Below, piece by piece: positions 37,801 through 49,077 of a stretch of DNA of 64,000 bases. The notes beneath the pieces are model-generated. The model did not search any database and was not told the DNA's origin. It was given only the letters and a program-made list of their open reading frames with translations. The stretch comes from Cryptomeria japonica (taxonomy: Eukaryota; Streptophyta; Pinopsida; Cupressales; Cupressaceae): NCBI RefSeq assembly GCF_030272615.1, contig NC_081406.1, forward strand, positions 170,109,361 to 170,173,360, in the 5' to 3' direction. A program made the translations under genes and the position numbers. Positions within the stretch are counted from its first letter, which is position 1. Every line of letters begins with the position of its first letter.

Positions 37801-38990
37801 AAGATAAACATATGGTTGCTAATGATAGCATGACCTTTTTAAGGAATTTTGCATGACACTGCACTGGGACTTCAACTGCACCTTGAACTTACACTTTAGT
37901 TTTGAGCAAATTTTGCATGACTACAAAAGCTTGGCTCGAGCAGCACCATTTTTCGTAGAGCTCTCTCAATCCCAATTTCGTAATAGTTAACTGGAGTCTA
38001 AGGCAGAGACTTGCATGTCAATTGCGACTCCTTGCTTTTTAGTTCTTAATTTAGGTAGATTTCCTAGAAAGTAGGACAAGAAACTCTATAAATTGGAGAG
38101 TTTGATTCATTTGTAAGGGTACACAAATTGATGATTTGAGGCCTAATTAAATATTTTAAATTATTTTACATAGATTGTTATGAATTAGAATATTTTTGTA
38201 ATACATTCTTTGAAGTTAATACAAGAAACAACTTATAGATTCCCTGATCTATGCGTATGTGCTATGAATTTGTTCTTTGCAATCTAATTATGTCTATTGT
38301 TTGAAATCAACAACTTGTTCTGATCTTATGTTTATTGATTTATGAATCATACTACGCACATAAGTGGTGTATGAGAATTACTATGATATAACGATATTGT
38401 GGTGATATTCTTTCCATGAATTTATGAGGTTGTTGACTTTGTAGGTTTATTAGAGGTACATTATTGAATGTTGGTTTAGATATTATTGATGATTTTTGGA
38501 TTACATGGCACTTATTAATTAGTTCATTAGGTTGTTATTGAATTAGTTTCATTGTTATTTTCTTGTTTCCTTATCTTTGCAGTTTATTTTGAAAGAGAAT
38601 CTTAAATCATAAAATACAAAAAAAAGTGAAGTTGTTGGAAGTTATTGGGATTCGTTTAACCAGCAGGTCCCTTAGCAGGTACAACTGCATCAACCATTGA
38701 GTTGTTGATCACCATTGAGACCTGACTATAGAGACCTTGGAGCAGTTAATTCTTGAAATTTATTGCTTTTCAGGAGAGGTGGTGAGTGGTCACATAAACT
38801 ACCTGACTGTTGGTGAGTGTGTCAAAACACCTATCAACACTAAGCCTTGGTAGAAGAATTGGAGATGGACTCCTAATATCATTTTTTGTTATTATAAGTT
38901 GTGTTTGGGATATTTCTATCTTTCAACCTTCCCATAGTGTCTACTTTAAACTTGAGATGGCATTTACAATCATTGATGTCAATTTGGCAA
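37801..38990 (+). mobile_element. LTR-like tail of the element carrying the unknown ORF
   Basis: TATAAATTGGAGAG near 38090, AT-rich sequence and the place of the segment between the ORF and resumed LINE sequence suggest a 3' LTR or 3' untranslated region. No matching 5' copy and no target duplication were found, so this stays tentative. Confidence 0.35.
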
Positions 38991-39009
38991 CATAGATTTT
39001 ATTATATCT

Positions 39010-40073
39010 AGTCAATTGTTGTTGAGCCCATGCTCACCCATTTTTTTTGGTGTATTCTTTTCCAAGGCTTTCTTGTGAGTGCTTGTCTCCAAGACCCTCG
39101 TTGCCCATTCTGTGGGAAACTAGAGTCATTTTAACACCTCTTTTGGTTTTATCATGATGCTTGACACCTTTGAAGTTGGATTCATGATTTTTGTTGCCCC
39201 TTCCACCTAAAACCTTTTTCTTGACATATGGCTCTTCTGGGGGATTCACCTCGTATCCCTTTGAAGTTACTCAAATTGAGAATGCTTTCAAGGTGGATAT
39301 TCTATTTTCCCTATGAAAAGATAAAAAAATATAGTTTTTTCTCACTAGTCTCTTGATTCAAATATTTTGCTTTATGATAAAGCTATTATTTGTTCTAACG
39401 TCATGTTATAGATTCAAGTTCAAGCTAACAAGGTGGCTTTGGAGGTGGCACACCTCCAAGATTTACTTGATCATTAAGGCAAAGCTTTATGCATTATTTC
39501 TAGGGTTCCCTAAGACACCTTGGCCTCTCACAACCATTCGCCTTCTCTTAGTCAGCGTTGAGGCTAGAGTTTCTTTTCTCAATGCTCCTAGGCTCCTCAC
39601 TATCGCTTTGGTGGTAGGAGCAACTCATCTAGGTGATTCTCTTCCTCACATCCCCTCGAGAGAACTACTTTTGGGTCCCCATTTGGGGGTGTGGAATTGT
39701 CAAATGGTGGTGGTGGTGGTTGGTTGGTGCCTACTTCATCCAAGTGTCTCCCTTGGTTAGCTCTCGCAATTTCTCTGACCCATACTAAAGAAATCGATAA
39801 ATAAAATGAAGGTGATAAAGTTGATGAGGGGTGGTTTGTTCCTAATGTCACTTTACACCCCACTAATGTGTGGGGTGAATGGAATGATTAAGATCATCCT
39901 CTCCTATTAGAGTTGTTATCATCTCTTATGTAGTTTATATTATTGTTATATGCTTTTTAAGTTGTGCCCATTTAGGACTCTACGATGTAATCTTATACAC
40001 CCACCTTTTTTGTGAATATTTTTATTTTTATTAATTAATAGAATATGAAACACTCATTCAAAAAAAAAATTAC
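39010..40073 (+). pseudogene. LINE remnant: zf-RVT region to poly(A) tail
   Basis: At 39040-39200 one frame reads SACLQDPRCPFCGKLES and HLFWFYHDA, the Cys/His pattern of the RT-associated zinc domain. The 3' end (39950-40073) has GATGTAATCTTATACACCC, then ATAGAATATGAAACACTC and an A10 run, typical for a plant LINE tail. The strand and domain order fit the 3' half of the LINE at 30720-32710, with the segment 32.7-39.0 kb inserted between the halves. Confidence 0.7.
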
Positions 40074-40194
40074 ATATAGAAATTAGTAATTGAGTTTACA
40101 TACTTAAAATAAATATATAGAAATTCAAATGTCTTTAAAATGTATGTATATTGTGTTCAGAAAACAAAATAGAAATAGAGAAATAAAAATAATA

Positions 40195-40330
40195 ATTAAC
40201 AATAAACATGAAATTGAACAAAGATCAAGAATTATGCGATTCACAAAAATGGGCTACATCTACGAGAAAAGAGGATTTTATTCTCATTGAAAGATTATAG
40301 CAATTACATCAACCTTCATCAATGATAAAA
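40195..40330 (+). repeat. 136-bp flanking duplication, left copy
   Basis: From ATTAACAATAAACATG to AATGATAAAA, directly abutting the left LTR. The same 136 bp occurs at 56524-56659 abutting the right LTR, with one difference by eye (A40270 versus G56599). Confidence 0.95.
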
Positions 40331-41095
40331 TGTTTATGGTGAAAATGGACAACAATAATAACAAGATTGAAAGGCTAAATGAATCCAACCACAAAAACCC
40401 TAGCCTAACAACAACAAAGATCCACCATAACATATGAAGATTACCTAAGACAATGCAAAATAAAACAAAATCACAAAGATTATACCATCACATGTCCAAT
40501 AGGGTTTTGATCTCCATTCTTCCTATCTCCATTGATCTTGCTTGATATATTTGCTCTCAGATTTTATATGCACAAGAGCTCAACAAAGAATGGAATGTGG
40601 TTGCAAGTAGGATCGTAATGTAGTCAATTGATCAAGTTGTTAGGGTTTGATAATGAAGAAGGCATCTCCTTAAATAGAAGACACAATATGAAATGGAGGG
40701 ATAAGATTGAGAGGTGTAAAAAGAGAGGTCGGCTAGGATTAGAGGGTAGGTAGAAGAAATAGTAAAATAATGAAAGGGGTAGGTAGTGTATGAATTAAGA
40801 GATGAATGACATGTGTCATGTGTAGAAAAAGCTAATGAATTAATTAAATAAATAAAGATTTATTTAATAAATAGAAGAAGTAGGATAATTAAATAAATAA
40901 GATATTTATTTAATTTAGGAAAAGGATAATTTAAATAAATAAATGTATTTATTTAAATGAGAAATAAGGCTAGAAGAGGATAAATGAATTAATTAAATAA
41001 ATAAAGATTTATTTAATTAATAGAAGAATTAGGCTTAGATAATTAAATAAATAAAATATTTATTTAATTAGACTTGACAATTTTGGGTGTCTACA
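40331..41095 (-). repeat. 3' LTR of the Tat element
   Basis: Read on the minus strand it starts TGTAGACACCC and ends CCATAAACA, and matches 55759-56523 almost exactly. Much of its U3 side is an AT-rich block of ATTTATTTAATTA words. Confidence 0.97.
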
Positions 41096-41111
41096 TTTTG
41101 CCCCTTTTTGA
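41096..41111 (-). other. Polypurine tract of the Tat element
   Basis: On the minus strand TCAAAAAGGGGCAAAA directly precedes the LTR start TGTAGACACC. Confidence 0.85.
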
Positions 41112-41340
41112 AACAATGCGGCTTGTCGCGTTGTTTCAAAGAAGATAAGATGAACTGATACAAAGTTGCCCCAAGATGGGAATTATATGCCCCCTCAAGA
41201 GATTGGATGAAAATGTCTGAAAAGATTGCAGACAATCTCTCGATAAGAAAGACGGGATAGAATGGATTGATCGGATAAAGTGACAGAGTCACGGGATAAC
41301 GAAGACTGACTCGAGAAATGAGGGCGAGGGCTAGGGTAGG

Positions 41341-41350
41341 CTATAAGATA
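41341..41350 (+). promoter_or_regulatory. Candidate TATA box for the antisense gene
   Basis: CTATAAGATA lies about 100 bp upstream of the exon 1 ATG (41440) and outside the LTR, so the antisense gene may have its own promoter. Motif and position only. Confidence 0.35.
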
Positions 41351-41620
41351 GACCACGGGCAAAAGACATCCTCATTGTCATCTACACCTTCACGAGATCA
41401 AAGTGTAGAGCGAGAAAAGAGCAGCAGCAGTCAGCAGTGATGGCTTTCGTTCACAGATTCGACTGCATTCGACGATTTCAGAGACCAGCAGAGGCAGGAG
41501 AGCTGGTAAGTACCACCAAACCTCCTCGTAATTTGACGCATTTTCTTTTGTCATTAATGCATGCCGAATAGAGCAATAAATGCGCTTAGAAGTAGGGTAC
41601 AAAAAATGCAAAAATCAGGA

Positions 41621-41872
41621 AACCGCGTCTGCGTCGGTGTCAGGCGCGTCTGTGTCCGACAGGCGCGTCTGTGTCGGTGCCAGGCACGTCTGTGTCTGGA
41701 ACCGCGTTTGTGCAAAATGCAGGCGCGTCTACGTCCTTCAGGGGCGTTTATGTTGCAAAGTCGCGTTTGTGAACAATATAGGCACGTTTATGTCAAACAG
41801 ACACGTTTGTGTTGTTTAGGCGCGCTTGTGTAGTCTATAGGCGCGTTTGTGAGTTAGAAACGCGTTTATGTC
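41621..41872 (+). repeat. 13-unit array of CGCGTCTGTG-like motifs with a 20-bp period
   Basis: Motif starts at about 41623, 41645, 41664, 41685, 41703, 41724, 41743, 41763, 41784, 41803, 41823, 41842 and 41861. The 10-bp motif is conserved (CGCGTCTGTG to CGCGTTTATG) while the spacers differ. It is inverted relative to the two arrays in the gag leader. Confidence 0.92.
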
Positions 41873-42000
41873 TGAAAAAAGCAAGGTTTTGTCTTCTAGG
41901 TCAAACTGGCAGTTCTATGATGAACATACGTTGTCGATTGAATAAGCTGCTGAGAGGATACACTCAAGCAGGTCCTCTAGGAAGACTAGGATAGATCAAG

Positions 42001-42275
42001 GCACTTTGTGATGAACAGGGAGCACCAAGATAGAATACTTTGTGATGAACAGGGAGTACCCAAAGTATGAGCAGCACTTTGTGATGAACAGGGAGTGCAA
42101 AATGTGAGTAACACTTTGTGATGAACAGGGAGTGTCACACACGTAGTACTTTGTGATGAACAGGGAGTACTACTAGGATAGAAGCAACACTTTGTGATGA
42201 ACAGTGAGTGTCACTAAGATAGATAACCATATGCATTTAGATAAAAGGTAGCATTTTGTGATGAACAGTGAATGC
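42001..42275 (+). repeat. Seven hairpin units with loop TTGTGATGAACAGGG
   Basis: Loops are almost invariant; the arms are 42001-42005 (poorly paired), 42036-42039/42055-42058 TACT/AGTA, 42074-42078/42094-42098 GCACT/AGTGC, 42111-42115/42131-42135 ACACT/AGTGT, 42144-42150/42166-42172 TAGTACT/AGTACTA, 42187-42191/42207-42211 ACACT/AGTGT and 42251-42255/42271-42275 GCATT/AATGC. Confidence 0.93.
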
Positions 42276-44297
42276 CACGATGACTGACATGATTGATTTG
42301 CTTGACTGCAGGAGTATTTGCCTATGCTAGAGTCATGGGAGAGATTCTCGTCGACACAGAGGTTGCGACCGGAGTTGTCGTTTCAGGATAGAGCTGCCAT
42401 CGAGGAGATGGGTTTGAGACACGTGCTGTATGTGCCTGAGTTTCGGGCAAACATGGGTTTGCTGACTGCGCTGGCTGAGAGATGGCATTCAGAGACTTGC
42501 ACAGTCACCCTTGAGGATGTTTACAGGATTCTGCATATACCGATTGATGGAGATCTGATTCCATATGATCGTGACGGAGACAAAGAGGCTTTGAGATGGG
42601 TGTTTCAAGATCCCGGCCTAGAGATGAGAGCAGGACATGTGGCATGGGACACCATGATCGCGACAGGGTTAGCCTTGCCAGCTGTGATCGGAGGAGCTAT
42701 CAGTGGGTTCCTATGTCCGGACAGGGCGACACGGGGGTTGGCAGTGGGCTGGGGAGGAGCACTAGAGACACTAGTGACGCAGCACACCAGATATGTGTGG
42801 GGTCCATGTGTGTTGGCCCACCTATATTATGAGCTTCACCAGTTTGTATACCATGGATTAGTGGGACTGGGCTGTGGAGTGACACTACTGCAGGTTTGGG
42901 CGTACGAGCATCTGCCTATTACGCGACCGATACATTTCAGAGGGAGAGGTCATGGACGGAGTTTTGTTCATCTGTATGACATGATCACTTCGCAGCCATA
43001 GATTGGCAGGTTAGAGCATTGGCGGCGAGTGATAGATGACATTGACGTAGTCATCTGGAGGCCGTATCTAGGATGCAAGGAGTGGGAGGATGACGCAGTG
43101 GAGCTGCCTTACACCTTCCGGAGCAGGTATCTGATTGGGCGGACACCCTATATACTGGAGAGACAGCTGGTGGACAGAGTATGTAGGCAGTATGGCAGGA
43201 TCCAGAGGATGCCACGAGGCTCGGGTATGTATGCCCTTACAGTTAGGGATCAGGCGCAGTTCGGGCCTTTATTGTCATATGATCAGGCGCTGACACAGCT
43301 GGCAGAGATGGTGCCCCTACCCTAGGATATGTGGCCAGAGATCGAGGACGCCGGGATGGATGCAGAGTATGCAGCATATTGGGCCGAGCATCCATTCCCT
43401 CGATTGACAGATCCAGGAGAGCTACTGGAGGGAGATGGAGGAGGAGATGATGATGATGATGGTGGGGGTGATGGAGGTCGAGGTCGACGGAGGCGGAGGG
43501 GAGTAGTTGGGGAGAGGAGGGTGGCACCTCGGAGGGAGGGTGGATAGGAGGGACAGGCCTAGGTGGTGAGGGGTCGCGGTGGATTGCCCCTGCAGGTACC
43601 GGCAGCACAGGGTCCTAGAGTACAGGGACAGAGACAGGGACAGGTACAGGGACAGGTGCCAGTACAGGCACAGGAGCAGGGACGGAGACAGGTACAGGGA
43701 CCTAGGCATGTACCGAGACAGGTACCCGTACAGGCACCAGTACAGGTACAGGCACAGGCACAGGGGCAAGCACCCGTAGAGGGAGAGCCACAGGCAGAGG
43801 CAGAGGGTGGGGATCCAGAGGAGGATGAGCTGATTGAGCTCAGGGAGATCTGCCAGGGCCAGGCAGATGAGATCTAGGATCTGGAGAGGGAGAGGGACTG
43901 ACTCAGGATCAGGCTCAGGGACACTGAGCAGGAGAGGGATCAGGCAATTCAGCGCTACACGGAGGCTGAGACAGCGCTGAGGGCAAGGAGGCAGGCGGCG
44001 GAGGATGTAGGAGCAGGCTACGCATATGTCCTGCGAGCCGGAGAGGAGATTACCTACTGGAGGGACCTGTATTATGGTGTCGTGCCAGCAGATCAGCGGG
44101 CGAGGAGCTTCCATAGACCATTGCGGACATCGACAGCTACGGGAGGGAGCCGGAGGAGACAGGCATCGAGTGGTGGGGTCATGGGTCCTCCACCACCACC
44201 AGATAGGGGGGACAGGCAGGGTGATCCTGGGGCGGGTCCTTCGAGGGCTCAGATTCCGTCGAGGCCAGGCGGCTCTGAGGGAGGGAGTTCATCATAG

Positions 44298-46008
44298 CCA
44301 TAGAGGGCTCCCCTTGTATCAGTATTTGTATCATTTTTGTATTGTAGACACCTGCGGGTGGTTGTAGCCATATGATTTTTTTTTTGATTTTTTTTTTTGA
44401 CATCATTGTATCATGACACTTTTGATTATATATATGAGATGATTCATTTTTGCGGCAGCTATATGCATGTGTACCTATGTGATGTATGTTTCTATGATGT
44501 ATGTTTTATGTGATGCTTATGATATGGATGCAAATATGTATATGATACAATGCAATATTTTTGTTCTTTTATGTTTTATATGTGTATGCATGATGCAAAT
44601 GTGAATGTATGTAATGCAGATGAATATGATAATGCAAATGTAAATTGTGCTAACAAGTGTTGTGTGCAGGATTTGATGCAGTTGTGATATCTATATGTAT
44701 GTATGAAATGCTTATATGTGGTAATGCAGGTGTAAACTACATGAAATGCAAATATTTTTGGTGTGTCATTATACTCAGTCATGTGATAGCAGGCTACACG
44801 GACTCAAGAAGGACAATGGAAGTCAATCAAGAAAGGGGGATGAAAGATAGAAGATATAAATGTGAAAGAGCTTCTTGTGCGTTATCATCATTGAGCTTTA
44901 TTATGGCAAAATAGGTTATGACAATCGAGGCATATGTTCAACCCAGAAAGTCATTGTACCTGTTTGCATGGAGATAAGACAGTCACAAACAAGGAATGCC
45001 CCATTCATACTAGACTCACAGTGTCCTCATATCCTTGGACAAGTCATAGCATTACTAAAAGACAATCCACAGACAGCAAATGCAAATAGGTGACGATACC
45101 CCATCCTCGCCTTTCTAGTCAAAGACATCCTGAAGATAGAATCTCTAGTCAGAGACATCCCGAAAAAGCTAAAAGACATGTCACCCAAAAAGATGAAATC
45201 AAAAGAAAACCAAGACTCGACACCAACATCCACTGTAGTCCTCAAGTTTAGTGCCTCTTGTCACTTGTATAAGTCATATTCGATTGTGGTCGCAATGTTT
45301 ACTTTCACAAAAAGGATAGATAGCACTGAACCATATGTTGTCTGAGTCTGTTGAAAGATTTGATTTGTTGAAGCCCATTGTCGCTGCTGTGTCTCATCTG
45401 AAACTGACTGAATCCATGAAACTGATACTTTATTGCGGAGAAGACGACACTTTATTGTGGATCTGTGATGCAAATGTTGCTTTATTGCGGATTGTGCGCG
45501 AATAGACTGAAGAAAGATGGAAGAAACTGTACTCCTCGAAACATGTGATGCTCTCAGTTCCACACCCATCACTAGACGTAGGATTTGCCTTAGCCACAGA
45601 TAGGATCTGGTTTATTATGGATGGAAAGGGATGAAAAGGAATGTTTAGTATGAATGGCTAACCAATCTTGGGTAGATCAATAACAAGCCATGATGGGAAT
45701 GGGTAAGTTTATTGTGAGTGAATAGGTTGTGAGTGTGTGCAATGTGAAGTGATGAAAGTGAATCCTGAAGGAGGGAGGAGCAATGTTTGTACGCATGGCG
45801 CTGGTAACCCAGTTTTCACCATGGTACTTGCCCAGGGTGCCACCGAAGTGGTTTTCACCATTGGACGGAATCATTTCTCTTTACTTTTTTTGATTTTTCA
45901 ATTTTTTTTGTCGTCACAAGGCGCCTGTTTGCCAGGTTTTCACCAAGTAACGATTTTTTTTTGTTTTTATAATTTTTTTGTATTTTTGAATTAGGATACT
46001 CTGAAGAG
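44298..46008. other. 3' region of the Tat element between integrase and the antisense gene
   Basis: No coding region was recognised on either strand. 44450-44760 is low-complexity with repeated ATGATGTATG and GATGCAAATG words. GTTTTCACCA recurs three times at about 45812, 45851 and 45936. The two genes converge on this segment. Confidence 0.6.
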
Positions 46009-47064
46009 CTATGTGTAGAACCTGCGAAGGTGCATGCTATTGATAGGATCCTCCAAAGGTTCACCTTCTGTAGTTGAGAGCTGATATGCACCAGATCCAT
46101 ATGTTGCTGTAATGATGTAAGGACCAAGCCAATTTGGTTCAAACTTGCCCTTCTTCTCTCTGTCTTGCTGATTCTTGGGATTTTCTTTGAGAACTAAGTC
46201 ACCTACCTCAAATGTGTGAGGCTTGACTTTGTGATTGTAGCTGCGACTCATTCGTTGTTGGTAAGCCTTGAGATGATTAAAAGCAGTGTGTCTTCGTTCA
46301 TCCAGCAGTTCTAGTTCTTGTAAGCGAGAGACCCTGTAATCTTCATCGTTGATGATGTTTTGCAAAGAGACTCGTAAAGAAGGTAACTCGACCTCAATAG
46401 GCAAGATGGCTTCAGCGCCATAGACAAGTGAATAGGGTGTAGCTCCTGTAGGTGTGCGGACACTTGTGCGGTAGGCCCAAAGTGCAGGATTGAGTTGGAT
46501 ATGCCAGTTACGGCCAGCGTCGTCGACTGTCTTTTTAAGGATTTTAAGAATTGTTTTATTAGACGCCTCAGCTTGGCCATTACCCTAGGGGTAATATGGT
46601 GTGGAGAAACGATGGGAAATATGGAAGCGGTCACAGAGTTCACGAACATCCTGATTTTTGAAGGGACGCCCGTTATCAGTAATAATGGAATTAGGAATAC
46701 CATATCGGCAAATGATATAGTTAAGGATGAAGGTAGCAATTTGTTTTCCAGTGACATGTGTGAGAGGCACGACTTCAATCCACTTTGTGAAATACTCTGT
46801 GGTTGTGATAATGAATTTATGACCATTGGAAGAAGGAGGGTGAATCTTGCCTATGAGATCGAGTCCCCACTGACAAAAGGGCCAAGGAGACGCAAGTGGT
46901 TGTAGTTCTTGTGCTGGCGCATGTATGAGGTCTCCATGAATTTGACATTGCTTACATTTTTTGACAAACTGATATGAGTCTTTTTCCATATTGGGCCAGT
47001 AATATCCAGTCCTAATGAGTTTCTTGGCCAAGGTAGGACCACTAGCATGCGGACCACATATCCC
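46009..47064 (-). CDS. Integrase region of the Tat element
   Basis: The zinc-binding HHCC part lies right after the TAA stop (GPHASGPTLAKKL, KKCKQCQIHG). The catalytic core shows WGLDLIGKI and TDNGRPF with the two Asp residues, and after the TAG at 46585 the Glu within GNGQAEASN. The C-terminal part (46009-46404) contains LKAYQQRMSRSYNHKVKPH, the GDLVLKE block and the LGPYIITATYGSGAYQL strand set common to gypsy integrases. No chromodomain is seen, as expected for Tat. Confidence 0.92.
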
Positions 47065-49065
47065 TTAATGCACTTCATGTAACGCAATCTGAGCTTCGTT
47101 GCTTTCTAAACATCTAAGAAGAGTGCCATCTAGACCTCGTCGGTATGGGATATCAGCTAGAATGACATATCGAGAGGATTGGCGAATGAAAGTGCGGCAT
47201 TGGTTATTCGATAGATCAGGAGGTAGGATATTGTCACGAAGATATGTGAATATGGAACCATATAATTGGGATTCGGGACCAACAACGCATATCATTTCAG
47301 TAGGAGTGATCTCATATGAAGGAACCAATAGGTTGTCTACCAAGAACTCATAGCAGGTTTCATTTTGAGGCAGGTCAATTAGTGAAGCAATTGTAGCCAT
47401 GGCATCTGCAGCACGATTCTGCTCTCTTGGTATCTGCTCAAAATCTATCTTTGTGAAGTGTTGTTTCAAATCATCCACCATTTTTTTGTAAGGCATTAAT
47501 TTTTCATCTTTTGTTTGGTAATCATCAGTTGCTTGACGGATGACAAGTTGAGAATCCCCAAAAACACGAAGTTCTTGGATCTTCCACTGAACTGCAATTC
47601 GTAATCCAGTTGTTAATGCCTCATATTCCGCTATATTGTTAGTGCAAGGAAATGATAAGCAATATGATTTTGGTATAGAATCGCCTTGAGGAGTTATAAA
47701 GAGAATACCAGCTCCTGCCCCATGTTGTGTGTATGAACCGTCAAAGTATAGTTGCCATGGCTTTGCCTGTGATATTGTTAAAATGGATTCATCTGGAAAT
47801 TCGGAATTTAGAGGAACATCATCTATCATGGGAGCATATGCTAATTGATCCGCGATTGCTTGTCCTTTTATTGTTTTTCTGTCCACATACTCGATGTCGA
47901 ATTCACTAAGGATCATTACCCATTTGGCCAGTCGCCCAGTAAGTGTAGCTTTATTGAGAAGGTATTTTAATGGATCAATTCTTGCAATCAACTTAGTCTT
48001 ATGAGTGAGCATATAATGTCGTAATTTTTGTGAAGCAAAGACCACAGCGAGACATGCACGCTCGATTGGTGTGTAGTTTAGCTCATATCCCACCAATGTG
48101 CGACTGATATAGTATACTGCTTTTTCCTTGCCGTCAGCAATTTGTTGTGCTAGGAGTGCCCCCAGTGCTGTTGGAGTAGCTGATATGTATAGTAGCAAAG
48201 GCTGATCTGGAATTGGTGGCATCAAAACTGGCGGATTCAAAAGATAATCTTTGAGTGCCTGAAAAGCTTGTTGACAGTTATCATCCCATTTGAACTTGAT
48301 ATTTTTATGTAGCAGGTGCTGAAAAGGATTACACTTATCTGCAAGTTGTGCTATGAATCTTCGTATAGACTGGAGTCTCCCTTGTAAGGATCGAAGTTGA
48401 CTGATATTTCTGGGTGGCAGCATGTCCAAGATAGCCTTGACTTTTGCTGGATCGGCTTCGATTCCTCTTTTGGACACAATGAATCCTAAGAGCTTCCCGG
48501 AGGTTACGCCAAAGACACATTTCTTGGGGTTTAATCTTACTTTGTATTTTTCCAACCGATCAAAGACGACTGAAAGTATGTCCAAATGTGTATCTCTGTC
48601 TATTGATTTACCCAAGAGATCATCAACATAATCTTCCACGGTTATGTGCATGAGATCATGAAAGATAGTGGTCATTGCTCTTTGATATGTAGCACCTGCA
48701 TTTTTCAGCCCAAAGGGCATGACATTCCAACAGAAAGTTCCCCACGGACAAGTGAATGATGTTTTGTGTTGATCCTCGGGTGCAATCCTGATTTGATTAT
48801 AACCAGAAAATCCATCCATTAAAGATAACATTTCGTGACCTGCTGTGAGATCAACGATCAAGTCAATATTTGGTAATGGGAAGTCATCTTTCGGACAAGC
48901 TTTGTTGATGTCTCTGAAATCTATACATATTCTGATGCTGCGATCTGGTTTACTGATAGGTACTAAATTGGAGATCCATTCGGGATAATCAATTGGGCGT
49001 ATGAATCCGACATCCAATAACTTCTCCAGCTCTGCTTTGACTAGTAATGCCACTTGTGGATGCAT
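47065..49065 (-). CDS. Reverse transcriptase and dual RNase H region of the Tat element (666 aa)
   Basis: RT occupies about residues 1-250: SLMDGFSGYNQIRIAPED carries the first catalytic Asp, and VEDYVDDLLGKS the YVDD pair. The first RNase H (about 290-400) reads LLLYISATPTALGALLAQ ... YTPIERACLAVVFASQKLRHY. The second, archaeal-type RNase H (about 445-580) has WQLYFDGSYTQHGAGAG, NNIAEYEALTTGL, VFGDSQLVI and REQNRAADAMA, so the Asp-Glu-Asp-Asp set is kept. This second domain is what places the element in the Tat lineage. A TAA at 47065 interrupts the frame at the start of integrase. Confidence 0.95.
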   Translation of the reverse strand: MHPQVALLVKAELEKLLDVGFIRPIDYPEWISNLVPISKPDRSIRICIDFRDINKACPKDDFPLPNIDLIVDLTAGHEMLSLMDGFSGYNQIRIAPEDQHKTSFTCPWGTFCWNVMPFGLKNAGATYQRAMTTIFHDLMHITVEDYVDDLLGKSIDRDTHLDILSVVFDRLEKYKVRLNPKKCVFGVTSGKLLGFIVSKRGIEADPAKVKAILDMLPPRNISQLRSLQGRLQSIRRFIAQLADKCNPFQHLLHKNIKFKWDDNCQQAFQALKDYLLNPPVLMPPIPDQPLLLYISATPTALGALLAQQIADGKEKAVYYISRTLVGYELNYTPIERACLAVVFASQKLRHYMLTHKTKLIARIDPLKYLLNKATLTGRLAKWVMILSEFDIEYVDRKTIKGQAIADQLAYAPMIDDVPLNSEFPDESILTISQAKPWQLYFDGSYTQHGAGAGILFITPQGDSIPKSYCLSFPCTNNIAEYEALTTGLRIAVQWKIQELRVFGDSQLVIRQATDDYQTKDEKLMPYKKMVDDLKQHFTKIDFEQIPREQNRAADAMATIASLIDLPQNETCYEFLVDNLLVPSYEITPTEMICVVGPESQLYGSIFTYLRDNILPPDLSNNQCRTFIRQSSRYVILADIPYRRGLDGTLLRCLESNEAQIALHEVH

Positions 49066-49077
49066 TTTCCTTAATTT

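Larger units (their letters stand above)
41506..42311 (+). other. Predicted intron of the antisense gene
   Basis: GTAAGT donor and a TTGACTGCAG acceptor join two phase-0 coding segments. It contains both repeat arrays (41621-41872 and 42001-42275). Splicing is inferred, not observed; the alternative is an unspliced start inside 42312-42330. Confidence 0.6.
41440..44297 (+). pseudogene. Antisense plant mobile domain (PMD) gene inside the Tat element
   Basis: The gene runs against gag-pol, between integrase and the 3' LTR. Exon 1 is proposed at 41440-41505 (MAFVHRFDCIRRF..., donor CTG|GTAAGT) and exon 2 from 42312 (acceptor CTGCAG|G), both in phase 0. Exon 2 encodes a PMD (aminotransferase-like plant mobile domain): MGLLTALAERWHSETCTVTL, LEDVYRILHIPIDGDLI, ISGFLCPDRATRG, YVWGPCVLAHLYYEL and LLQVWAYEHLPITRP follow the family order. 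After about residue 330 come an acidic and Asp/Arg stretch, a low-complexity Gln/Val/Arg part, a coiled coil (LERERD...TEQERDQAIQRY) and a Pro/Gly/Ser tail. Six in-frame stops (42999, 43323, 43545, 43560, 43875 TAG; 43899 TGA) break a 660-codon exon 2 frame. PMD proteins include Arabidopsis MAIL1/MAIN, which affect transposon silencing; a role here is not shown. Confidence 0.85.

Noticed and set aside
41621-41872. Coding repeat protein (Val-Cys-Val / Arg-Leu-Cys rich frame 41561-41833)
   Set aside because: The DNA period is 20 bp, not a multiple of three, so the reading frame rotates; the ORF is a by-product of the array and lies in a predicted intron.
42001-42275. CRISPR-like array (repeats with unique spacers)
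   Set aside because: The setting is a plant retrotransposon, the spacers are of unequal length, and the arms change between units, unlike CRISPR repeats; no cas-like gene is present.
41096-42311. A second PMD exon upstream of 41440
   Set aside because: No splice-consistent coding segment was found between the LTR and 41440.
43422-44114. 230-codon minus-strand ORF rich in Leu, Pro, Cys and Tyr
   Set aside because: It is the complement of the low-complexity Gln/Gly/Arg part of the antisense PMD gene and shows no domain of its own.
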